From NCBI GenBank assembly GCA_003640385.1, contig RCAB01000043.1, positions 62,001-126,000 on the forward strand: a DNA stretch of 64,000 nucleotides, written 5' to 3'. Below, in pieces: positions 27,601 through 43,159 of the stretch (positions within the stretch are counted from its first letter, which is position 1; each line of letters opens with the position of its first letter). This DNA comes from Setaria digitata (lineage: Eukaryota; Nematoda; Chromadorea; Rhabditida; Setariidae). Made by a program: the position numbers and the translations under genes. The notes under the pieces were generated by a model. That model was given only the letters and a program-made list of their open reading frames with translations, did not search any database and was not told the DNA's origin.

Positions 27601-30600
27601 ACTATTTCTTTCTGCTTTATACTCTAAATTTCATTCTTCAGCAATCCCTTTCCAACCTCTTAAGCATATCCTTTACCTCCTCATCCTACTCTTCTTTACT
27701 ATCTGCAATACTACCGAAAAGTTGTGTCGCCTGCTTCCGTTCTAAATATATCAATTAGTCGCTTACATTTCTCCCATAATCTTCTTTTTGGTATTGAGAA
27801 CGTGAATGGTGCCTTTGAATCATAGAATTGTCTCATCGAAGGAATAAGTAAATCGCATTCCAGAAATTCCTAATGAAGATTCATTTACTTCCATATCTGC
27901 CGTGACATTCTGTGTGTTATATTACATAGCCAAAAAGGTTGCTGATTCTACATAATCAATAAATATTATTAGGAATTATGGTTAATTTTTTTTCATTTTA
28001 TTGTTCAAATCGTTCCTGACTTTATTATTTGAATTTCCACTAATTTTTATTTTGAATTGTTTTACAACCTTTCTTGTTTAACTGTTTATTTATTACACAA
28101 TACTTCTCATATCCACTGAGGCCACTTTTCTGAATAATTTGTGATAACAGTTTTTGTTTTTTTTTTCCAGAAGTATATCTTATCGAATCATCTTTCAGCA
28201 TTGTTTTGTGATCCATCTCACAGATTGATACAGTCTCTTTCGCATCCAAATTACAGCTGTATTAAGTGGAAAGTTTCCAATTTCATTTACCTTCCACTTC
28301 GTACTTCCAAACTCCTGTTAAATTAACGGTTGTACATTAGTCATCATTCCTTAAATGAAAATAAAAATTATCTTTCCTTCACTATAACCTACAATCGACA
28401 GAGTGACTGAACCGCGAAGACAGTAGTTAATTTCATATGCAGTGCTATGTATCCGTTCACAATTTAACACCTCCTGTATTCAAAATTTGTTACTGCTGAA
28501 CAGGGTTATGTAATTTGATATTTGATGTTGAAATTGTTTGTTCTCTTTTTTATTGCCAATTGTTGTTACTCACTCATTGAATCCGAGTTCTTCTTTTCCA
28601 ACTATATCGATTAATTTCATTTTCTGTACCAGTTTCAGTTCCATAGATCGTTCAGGAACAATAGCCGTATGTTCGTATTCCTCTGAGTCAGTAAAATACG
28701 AGTCAAAATAACTACTATTTCTGGAACTTTCTCCGTTCGCTTTCAGCTTCCTTTAATGAACTAACAAATATTTCATATTTGAACTTTAGGTTCAACTGTA
28801 TTTAAATTATGAAGTAAACTCAAATTTAATAAATGTGCAGCTTATTGTTTGCACTGGTTTGTTCGGTTTATCCACCACATACGCGTATTCTTTTTATTGT
28901 CTATCAAATGTTTTGTGAATGAATTATGCTCGGGTGTTTGAATTTCAGTCTTCATGTAAATTGAATTAATTTTTGACCACAACTCTGATTTTCCTTATTT
29001 CGTTGTGCGATGCCTGTTTATGCTGAAGCAGAGCTGATATAGAGGTGAAGCAGTTTGTTTTATAATATGTAAATAAATAAATAAATGAAGAAATATGTAG
29101 CCAGTGGGGAAAACCGAGAAACTTCCGAATGAGAATTTGGAAGTGCAGGACAGAAAAGAAGGATTCTTAATCCTGTTGGGGTGGAAGTCTTGAAATGAAT
29201 TAGGTCACTTATGAATACAATTTAGTACAGACCAACATATCAGTGAAGCAGTTCGTTTTACGTAGACTGCTGTGTACTGTTGCAGTCTGAAGGACGTTCG
29301 TTAGTTTCTGAGCAGAGACTACTCAGCCATGTGTACTCCTGCTAGTGCTTAAGAAGTAGAATGAATGGGTGACACTTTGCTACCTGAAGTTCCTGCTTCT
29401 TTTCTTGCTTCTGCATCTCTTTATCCTCAAGCAAAAGCGTTCTTCTATTCCTTTATGTGAACATTTCCTAAGTGCACTCAGAGGGATACGTAAGGCTTTG
29501 AGCCATAATAATGAATGAAATGCACTTAATCTCATCTTTTAGCAACAGTTACGATTTGTCACTTCCTAATGATTACTTATGCTAATTACTTTTGCCAACA
29601 TGACTGTTTCCGAGGATAGCCGGACAAGTACAGTGGCAGCAGACATATTGACAGTAGCAAAATAATAACCAAGTAACTGAGAGAAGGGACAGAGAGATTC
29701 ATGTGCTGAGTATGTCGTTAATTAATTTGAAGTATCGAAAAACAAGAATGATTTGTAGCAGAGTGAGAAACTTGTTATTCTTACACTCCTTCTGATCTCA
29801 GTTTTCGTCTTTCACTTCGTTATGGAGTTTCATGGAAGACGAAGAGTGAAAAACTGTCCGTTACACTGGAGATAATAGAAAGAGTTCAGGCGTTAAGCTT
29901 AAATTTAGTTCGTCAGAAGAGATTATTTGATAAGCAAATGAGCAGAGATTATCCAGATTAGATGTTAACACTGTAAAGATGAATTTTTTAAATTATACTG
30001 ATATGATTTCACTTTCCAGTCCATTGCAATTTGCTGCTCCGACTTCAAACATTCATAGAAGAACAGTCTTTCGAGCTAACCCACGTTCTTATAACTTTTA
30101 TAAGTCGCACTACTTAATTGTTGTACTTTCGCTGCATCATATCACGAAATTTTCTTCATTATCTTCATCGAATATTCTTTTCATGAATTCATAAAATCAA
30201 GAATTCACGCTAGAGCCAAAAGAATAATGTATTCACTGCATTTAGACAAACAATGATCTTTGATTACAAAATATATAAATTTCTGCACAAATTGAAAACT
30301 GCGTCTCCATAACTTGAAAATTAATATCTACCGATATTTATAAATTTACAAAAAAAGAATTTCTGAATCTATGCTTATTTCGCGAGATTTTCAGTGAAAA
30401 ATGTGTTACTGTTCATTATGCTGGAGACGAAATAAAAAGAAATTATCTTTGAATTTCTTGATTCATAATGTATTTTTTGCAGCCAGACATTCACAAAATA
30501 GACAAGTTTCGATCTGATTTCTCATAGAAGTGGGTTAGAAGGTTGTTTTACGCCAACTTCCCAAGGTTAGTTGAGTAGCAAAAAGGCCGCGGCAGAAAGC

Positions 30601-31154
30601 AAAAAAATGACGGAAACAATTACGAAGCTACGAAATTAGCATATTTCTATGAACTAAGTAGGAGTGTATCAAATATTTCAAATCAAATAACTGAACCAAT
30701 CAGATACTTTCTGCATGTTCTTGTGAATTTTGATCAAAGCTTTTTATTGTAGGAAGTCAGGTTCTCTGAAATCTAAAAGCGAAATGAATGCAAATATATG
30801 AGTACTTATTAAGTAACTAATATATTCCTAACTTTCAGAACCGCAATTTAAATGAGCCAAGTGTATCAAAAAATAAGTCAATTACCTTAAAAATTTTAGT
30901 TCCTAGTAATGTTTAATATTTGTTCTCGAGAAATATATGCTTAGGACATAAGGTCATAAAATGACTACATCACAGAAGTAGCGGTTTTGCTACCGCTGCA
31001 ATTAGGTTTGGCTTGCTTACAGTAGCAGGTGGTTGCAAGCATATTACAAAGTGCAACCAGGCGCCACTTCTTTCCTTCCGACTTTTTGCAGCTTTGTTGA
31101 TGGGAATCGCTTAGCGTTAAAAGTCTTCCTTTCTGTACTATAGCTGAAAGTTGA
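27601..31154. other. Intergenic stretch between hmbx-1 and the Ser/Thr-rich gene
   Basis: About 3.5 kb of AT-rich DNA with only short, unsupported open frames. A small (TAAA)n run occurs near 29.07-29.09 kb. I see no RNA gene or repeat of note. Confidence 0.5.
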
Positions 31155-34100
31155 ATGAACTTAACAGGTGGTTGCAGCACGCAGCACGCATCACGCACAG
31201 ATGCTCTTTTCAGAAACCGAAGAAACAGACTAACGAAAATACCCTCACTTTCATTTACATTCTGCTCTTCTGTATGTGTGCTCGCTTGTCTGTGTGCAAT
31301 CCTTCTGTCCGTGTCCTTTCGTGTCCTCACCAGCGTACGTAAGCCTGAAGAAATGAAATTTACATGTCAATTTCAGCTGGCTCATTTCAGCATTCCTGCT
31401 TTTCTTAATTTTGATTTTGTGTGGTTAATATATTTGGAGCACACTTTTATTTGTAACTATACACTAACGTTCCATCATCTGTAGTCCCAAAACACACTTC
31501 ATTCTGATTGGTGGGATTCTGCAGATGCTTTTCATTATTATTAGATGTATTGATAAAGTACAAGTGTTCTAGGTATGCTTCGTCTTTCCTTTCTTATAAA
31601 GAGGGAGCTGTGTACTGGCTGAGTTTTCAGAAGCCAGTAAGATGAACTGATTTGAAAATAAATCAACGAAATAATGCTTAGTCGATTTTTGGTGAGCCGA
31701 AAATTGTCATTCTTCTAAGCCTTACTTTTGTAATTCCATTATAATTTCCTGTTGCAACTATTATTGTACTGCTACTATACTACATATGTATTTGTTGTTG
31801 GTAATTCTAACCAATAATATTCAAACTTCTTATCAATATCCTAGAGGAAATTCATTTGGGGCAAGTTATATTTTAAATTGATAATCTTTCTTTTATCATC
31901 ATTTTTATCTCCTTCCTTAAAACAAATCTTTGATAATTAGTCATAAAGATTTTTTGTAATCACTTGGCCAATTGATTATAATTTCTGTCCATTCTACTTC
32001 TACGTCCTGTTATCGTACAGGTAATTCTACTACTAGTCACTGGAATTTAAGTAGTGTTCGATATTACTGATAATGTTTAACTCAGCACAGTAAATTTAGG
32101 ATGCATTGAGACGGCCAGTTCGTGATGCTTACTGTCCCTATCGCTGCAGTCGGATCTATCAACGGTCTTTAAGTCTTATGAATGAAAATCTAGGAAGTGT
32201 CCAATATCTTTTTGACCGTCTGGAGCCAACGGAAGAGGTCTCCAGAGTTTGCTGGTTAGTTTATTTTCTAGTCCTTAGTATACCTTTGCTTTATTCAAGT
32301 ACCATTCCAGTAGTCATAAGTAAAGCCAACTTTTAAAACGTCAATATCCACAACTATTGAACTGTCTATTAACTTCAAAAGCCGTTGGAGGCTAAAATGT
32401 TGTAGCGATCACCTCACGTAAAAGACATCTGTATGACTTTCACCGAAACTTACTGTTTCCCCCGTATGGCTAGAACACTGAACGCCATACAGTTAAAATC
32501 CGCAAAAACTTATTTTAAATATTATTTTTTTTCCTATGGACTTCTGGGAGTGTCGTTTTCATTGTTTTTGAGCCGTTTTTTGAGGTATAAGTAGCAATTA
32601 AAATTTATTCTATTTTAAGCGAGTTGATAATGATAAAAGCGTTGTGAAGCTTTCAGATCTAAAAATAACCTTCACAATGATATTCCTAATATAATCGTGG
32701 TAATTATTTATAAATTATAAATTAGGAAATCTTACGATTTCTTGGACTGCATGGAACACTGTGAGCTACAGAATAGGAAACGACTGACTGTTATCCGCAA
32801 CGTTATCAAAGATCGATGTCACAGTTTCATGCAAGGTAGACGGAGTTCACTTGACATTTGAAATGATCTGATAACTTTGGGACTATTTCTGTTCAGATTT
32901 CGGCAGAATGAAATTAATAAATTCTTAATATTTGCTTACTAAATTTGCATTCTATTATAAATTAGTTTCCTCCTTTTCTTTTAAATCGTAATCATTGAAT
33001 TAAGGATGACTGGTTTCTTAAGCGAAGGGTTCTCAATTAAGGAAGTTGATAGAAGCACATTTGAGGTATTTCTCTCGCTTCTACCCCTAAATAATTTCTT
33101 AATATATAACAGAATGTTTAGGAAATGGCTTCTATACTGTTCTTGAAAGAACAAAATATTAAAGGTGATGAGATGAACTTAGCCTGCATCAGTAAGTATC
33201 ATACAGTCGTCGAAGTTCGCTGCTTGAGTTACTTGTCAGAAGCGAGTCAACGTGCTAAAAACTGGCAGCAAACTCCATCACAGCAAAGTTGTAGGTTTGT
33301 TTTTTCTACACGGACTTGTACAATGAGTAAAATTCAAAATTTCAAACTCAACCAAAACTGAATTTTTTCAAAAAAAAAAGAGAATTCGAAATTTAATGGA
33401 CTAAGTTGGCGAGTGACTTAACGACCAAAATATCAACAAATTTTGTGTATTATTGCTGGAAGTAAAACACAGATCCAGCTAAAAGAAATTACTATTTTTG
33501 AGAGTACTAGCTAGAACTATAATTCAAATGCTGCTATACAGATTTGGCAAATATTTGTAAAAGGTAAATGAGAAATCTTTCTAGGTATTTATACTACCAC
33601 AATTCTTGCCTCGTCAAGACTATGAATAGCTATTGTCCAAATGCATCCCGTCATTTCACTTACGCTAATCTCCGAGATTACTTTTTATCCTTCTTACTTC
33701 CAGCAGATGACTATCAGTTCAGGTTAAAATGAAGCTGATTGATTTTTTACACTTTTTGGATTGTCTTTCGGATATGTTTGAATTTCTGAAAAACGTTAAG
33801 TTGTGTAAAGAACTCACACAACGGAATTCAAGACAAGGCTAACACAATTTCTCGAATAATATTTGCCTGTTTTTTCTCACATATATACCTTCAGTGACAA
33901 TTTTCTGGATGAATGTGAGATCTATAATTTAGCAAAAATATCAAAGTTACCACTGGGCATAGCAGTAAGTTACATTTTACATATGCAGTTATTAACAATA
34001 GAATTTGATAAAACTCTTTTCCATTTCATAGTAAACTTTTTGATCCTTTTTTTCCTTTTAACTTAGAGAATTTACTTCTTATAGAAAGAAATTTCGGTCA

Positions 34101-37100
34101 CTCAACCAATGAACAACGCAGAGACGCCAGTGAGCAGTAATTATTTTAAACTATGCTTTCTAAGCTTTATATTAAATTTCCTTTTTGATTTCTTAAACTG
34201 AAAAAAATTGACGCTGCACTAATTTGGTCACACACAAATTAACAAAGTTTGCGGGAAATCATAAAACATTTCCTTGTTTAAACCATATCCACCGACTAAT
34301 TACTGACGCTTAAATACAAGAAAATTGTAAACACTTTTGCAGGAAATGTCGCGACATCAAAATAAACACGCACTTCACAGATCACTTTTAAGACCAAAAA
34401 AAAAAGAGTCACGCTTTCAGATCAGGAAAGAACTGTTGCAAAGGAGAAAGCCACATCCAAAAAACTCTTTTCGCCTGACATCGACTTGTTGGATGTCCCT
34501 CCAAATTTTTTTTACTCGTCGCTGAAGCTAACATCAAGTGGAATGAAAGAGCGTGAGAAAGATGCGTACAGGTACACACTTTTCAGCATGTGTGATATGA
34601 TAACACTAAACAGTAGAATATATTCAAAAAATGATGTAAGGTAATCAGTCATATTTAATTTAGTTGCCCTAAATTAGGTTTATGAGAAATGGATTCTAGA
34701 ATATAAATACATATTAAAAAAGCTTTAGTCCGACAAGAGTTGCATTCAAATTGCTACAGTAATTAATTAAGCAGGGGGGAAATTGCAAGTATGTATGAGG
34801 CTAAAACCCTTACAAGTTCTTTTTTTCAGTGAAAAGCAATCTGGAAACGGTATTGATTTTGGGACGCGTTCAAATAATCATAAAGAAATTAATGCTGAGG
34901 AACACGTACCTAAAGCCGTTGATGAGCCTTTCGAAAATACTGACGTGGCAATATATGTTGATAATTTTACACGTCCTAGTACAAAAACTACGTCCGCTAC
35001 TTCAACAACTGTCACAGAGAATGCTCTAACAGAGAATTACCCATCGTCTTACGATCTGGGATTACCAGTAGCAACAGTAATGACACATAAACTATTATCC
35101 GTCTTCCCGCCTGTTGCCATTTCCGAGACCGATTCTTCTGTTGCGAGAATGGCGCAATACTCGACACTTCCGCAAATGGCGACATCGACTATAAAAAAAA
35201 CATCAACCCCAAGTCCCGCACTGCCACTAACCAAAACTAACGAGGAAACTAACGAAATCTATACCATTAAACTTTCAACGGTGTTGGAATCAACAGTGAT
35301 TAGCAAGTCAGAAGTGGCAAAGCAAATCAAACCTACAACAAGAATAAATGGAGTAGAATATGTCGAAACGTTATCAGCCACTATAACGGATAATGAACAT
35401 TTCGAGAATTTGATGAATACAGGGCAAATGGTAAGTCTTTCTTCGGGCAAGGATCGTTAACCTCTGAAATTTTTAAAGACTTCACTTCAAGTTCCATGCT
35501 TTCATAACCAGCGATCAGTAGCAGTATTAGTGAAATTAGTCCAATTCGTTCATTAATTGGTTGAGCAGTGCTTCTGAAATTAAGCAAAACTTTGGTAGTG
35601 AATTTATGTATGCGGGGAATCATTCATCCATGCAGATATATATTACTGATATATTTTTTTACTATCAAATCAGGTAAGCAAATATTACCATCGTATTTAA
35701 TTGTCAGCAAGTTGCTGAATTGAACACTTTTATCAACAGCGAAATTTAGCGTAGTCTTATCTAGTATATCGGTATCACCTTGATAGGTGATACCGATAGT
35801 TATCGGTATCACCTATCAAGGTTAGCTAAATGCTCCTTACAATTCCCCTCATTGATAAAGTTTTTTAAATCTTTGTCCAGCACTACCTCTTACATGTAAT
35901 TATTATAGTCATGATTTAGGCCCGCAAAATTCTCTTAGCAATATATTTTAGGATGCTACAACTGTTACCACAGTTGCTTCTCATCATGTGACGTTGTCAT
36001 CAAGAGCATCAGCAATCATTTCAACATTACATCCTTCATTAACCTTAACATCGACGCCTGCCACTGCGACAATTTTGCAGCCAATGGTGACAGTGCCACC
36101 GAAGAACATTATTCCACTGAAAAATATCAGTCTGTTGGATCAAAATGATATTCAGCTGAATATATCTAATGATACTAACAGAAGGCCTAAGCTTACTAAA
36201 ATGCTTCAGTTTGAGAAGTCTCTTCTTCCAGCATCAATTACAGCCACTCAGAATACATTGATTCCTTTCGAAGTAACAGGAAATATTTCAAAAGCAAAAT
36301 TTTATAAGGTATTTTCAACTCCGGCCAGCACCACAGCTCTAACGAAGCAAATGTTTATGCTAGAAAGTTCGTGCTTTTATTGAATTAAAATTACTAACTG
36401 CATTTTAGCTTTTCTTCGAAAATTATGAATTTTTTTTTTTAACTTTAGTCCACAGAAGAGCATGCGATACGCTTTTGTAAAGATTGGAAATTAACCTACC
36501 ACCTCTGTAAAAACCAAACTGTTTACACAAATTACATTTAAGATGCCGAGTTGCAAACAACGACAGTAAATCCAGCGATATGGAGCAGTGGAACAAAGTT
36601 CCATGAAGTGGTGGTTATTTTAGAAAATCAGCTTCTTGCTTCCATAATATGAATGAATAACAAAAATTTATGAATGAATGAAAGCTTCCATATGAACCAC
36701 AGGTGTACAAAATCTCCCTGCAAACAAGCATCGACGCTCCATGGAAAATGTTTTCAGTTGAAGTTGATGTCGAGAATAAACAATAAAACATCTCCGAAAA
36801 CTGCCTCATCTTTGGAAGCCATTACACGAATAGCAGCAGCACTTGGGAAGAGAAGGGAAAGCAATTCACTCAAAATTGATTTTTTAAAAAGTAATATTTG
36901 GGGATCTACATCTACCTGCACCACATATCGTCTTAAAGATTTCCAAGGATCACTTACAGTTACTCAAATAACCTGATTTCTTTCGGAAACAGACCGAATT
37001 TTTACCCATTTTCCACATATACCTCTCATTCCTCAATCTTCAGGAAGGCAGAATGAGACAACAACGAAATCTGAACTTACACTGCCAACAGCAATCACAG

Positions 37101-37413
37101 TTCTCGATGGGACATTGATTTCAGACAATTTCGGTAGTCTTTATTTCATAAATGAATTCACTGTAACTACCCAGGCAATAGAAGATTTCGTCCATCTTGT
37201 TTTATTTAATTTAGCAACGAAAGACATCTATCCTCTCGTATCAATTTAACGAATCTCCCAAAACTACCAAAAATGCCTGTTAAGTTTCAGACAAGTCTGG
37301 GACGACGAATACAAAAGAATATTACAATCTATTATATATTTATGGAATGTTGATATCTGTAGCTGTCCTAGCAGCTATTGTTCCACTTACAAGCATCGCA
37401 CTGAGACACTGAA
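31155..37413 (+). CDS. Probable membrane/secreted Cys-module plus Ser/Thr-rich protein, model uncertain
   Basis: Candidate exons: 31155-31334, 32100-32254, 32726-32835, 33005-33065, 33122-33191, 33240-33294, 33895-33964, 34085-34129, 34343-34571, 34830-35430, 35952-36308, 36449-36476, 36543-36610, 36703-36890, 37044-37162, 37215-37413. Most junctions keep phase. The first exon has a hydrophobic signal-like segment (residues about 31-57). The next two encode a six-Cys module (CPYRC... VCW... DCMEHC... DRC) that recalls the nematode CPG4-type domain. The two longest exons form a Ser/Thr/Pro-rich, probably O-glycosylated region. The C-terminus has a hydrophobic span (MLISVAVLAAIVPLTSIAL) with a four-residue tail. 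Phase fails between exons 3 and 4, inside the A10 run at 34396-34405, at 36610/36703, and at an in-frame TAA at 37279-37281. These breaks could reflect sequencing errors, unrecognised introns or gene decay. I do not recognise an orthologue. Confidence 0.4.
35767..35822. repeat. Near-perfect palindrome with 22-bp arms in an intron
   Basis: Positions 35777-35798 are the exact reverse complement of 35801-35822, with only gt between them. A third copy of the outer sequence (tatcggtatcacc, 35767-35779) overlaps the left arm, so a second stem with a 6-base loop can form. It sits in the intron between the two long Ser/Thr-rich exons. A foldback element remnant or replication-slippage palindrome is the simplest reading. 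Confidence 0.85.
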
Positions 37414-39359
37414 ATGTCAAAATATAATTCACAGAAGGCCCGGCCGGCACTACATGTCGCATTCCGAAGCCTTATAGTCAGCATCAGTGCAGTTGAGATA
37501 ATTCATTTGTTCTGTTCATTATATAGCATCAATGAATATTTGCAGCTGAGAACATACTGAATACTGGAATTCCGAATGACACCGATCCGTATCGTTTGCC
37601 GAAAATTAAATTTTTTAAACGGCTGTCTTCAAAGACCAACCCTCTTTTTCTCCTGTGAAGTCCGTAATCTACGAAAAATACAGACGTCAAACTCATTTTA
37701 GGTAGTAAAAAGGATGTGTCCTTCTGTTCAATCAACATTTATTCCTCATGGGTTACTGTAGTTTGTACCACTCTTACTCACTACGCCTATCCATCACTAA
37801 ATGCTCGACTGAAAGATCTGCTTCGCTTTTGGGCAGATTTCAGTATGAAGTTTAAAATTTCTATGTCTCAGTTTCCATACCATGTCTTTTTTTTGCAAAA
37901 AAAATATTGAGAACAAACATGAAACCAAACTGCTATGCGCAAAACTTTTCGAAGAATTCAGCAAATTAAGTCCTGCAATTAATTTCCATGTTGCTTGAAC
38001 GGTATGCAATATGGCCACATTATTTCTCAAACGATTTCCTAACTTTTTAAATCTGACACACTTGTAAAACATAACATGATCTTTAGAAAAGCTTGTGATT
38101 ATACTAAGCAGGAAAAAAAGCAAAAATAATCTAATATGTATATTCTTGCATAATCGCTGCTTCCATACGGGGGAAAAATCCGCACAGGTGGATCGAGCAT
38201 CGCTATGTTTAGCGATATTAAATGAAAAGGGAAAAAAGAAGCTATCCGAAATGAACAACTGCCAAATGGTCCGTGCCTAACGCGGGCGTCACTAATTATA
38301 TTATGTACTTCTGAACTGACAAAACGCATGGAAGACAAAGCTGATCCCTAAAACAACCGAAATTTAATCTCTCAAGAAACAATTCTGGGACTTCTTTCCT
38401 GCACAATAATCTTGTTCATTTGTTACAAGTAAATAAAAAAAAAAAAGTAAAACTAAGCATAAGTGGTTATGACGACCGTAATAATTCTATACTCAAGAAT
38501 ACACTACAACTCAGTGATCTCTTTTTAGGTTGAAAATCGGTATCTTATTTCTTGAATGAGAAAAACTAAGTGAATACAAATAAAAACCGGAACTGTGAAG
38601 AAACTAAGAACTCCTCCTTAAAACTATTCAATGAAAAATGCGGATTCTCAAATAATTTCATTGTAAGTAAAAGGTCCCACCCAAATAAAGCACTAAAACA
38701 ACAACAAAAATCATTCAGTACTCAGTAAAAGCAGTCAAAAATTTCGGAATCCGTTTTGACCTATCAGAATTATATCGTTTCGGACAACTATGTTCACTTT
38801 ACAGAACTTTCAAAGACAGCCTGACATTACAGAATGTTTATTAGAAAAAAATTTATTTTTGCAGAAACTAATGAACAAGAAGAACGTTACAATTACCGTA
38901 GGCATAACCATGAAGCTGAAAAAATATCTGTACAACAACAATTGGCGACAAATATTTAAAAGACGATAATAAACTTTTCTAAGCGTGAAATAAACTACAA
39001 AGTCCACAAAAAAAATTTCTCATGATAGCATAAAGAGAAGTCGCTCTCTTTCCATACCTATCTCTCTTGATATTCTATTTTTCTATTATTTCAGTCCTTC
39101 CAAACAGTTACAGTAACACAAAAAAACAAATCCATCTTCTTTAACTTATTAATACCTGTATCTTGGAATAATGCAATAGAAATTTACAAACAAATCAATC
39201 TAAATTGCTATTTGCTAAGACAGAGTATTTTAAAAGAGATAAAAATCTGGTGGAAAAAAAAAATAAACACACTACTTTGCACTATTAATGAAAGTATTCT
39301 TAAATTTAAAATTCCGTTACCATTTTCAGTGGACGGGATCTCTAGAATAGCAAAATATT
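37414..39359. other. Convergent intergenic region
   Basis: About 1.9 kb between the 3' ends of the plus-strand Ser/Thr-rich gene and minus-strand aak. The open frames here (up to 153 codons on the minus strand near 37.8-38.3 kb) lack ATG context, domains and splice partners. It should contain both genes' 3' UTRs. I could not assign polyadenylation signals with confidence. Confidence 0.5.
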
Positions 39360-43105
<3,746 letters not shown>

Positions 43106-43112
43106 GTCGCTG

Positions 43113-43122
43113 CTGCAAACAA
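43113..43122 (-). promoter_or_regulatory. Candidate trans-splice acceptor of aak
   Basis: On the minus strand ttgtttgcag ends 7 bases before the aak ATG. That is a good nematode 3' splice consensus at the short distance typical of spliced-leader addition. No matching upstream donor was identified, though an ordinary 5' UTR intron is not excluded. Confidence 0.5.
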
Positions 43123-43159
43123 GGTCACGTCACATCACGTCGCGTCACACACGTGGTCA
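43123..43159 (-). promoter_or_regulatory. Cluster of TGACG half-sites and an E-box upstream of aak
   Basis: Within 37 bases just upstream of the aak start and its acceptor, the minus strand holds three or four TGACG/TGACGTGA-like bZIP half-sites and one CACGTG E-box (in cacacgtgg). Such sites bind CREB/ATF-type and bHLH-type factors. Whether they act as promoter elements or lie inside a transcribed outron cannot be told from sequence. Confidence 0.4.

Noticed and set aside
30965..31330. 121-codon minus-strand frame.
   Set aside because: It overlaps the more plausible plus-strand signal-peptide exon, has no domain and no splice partner.
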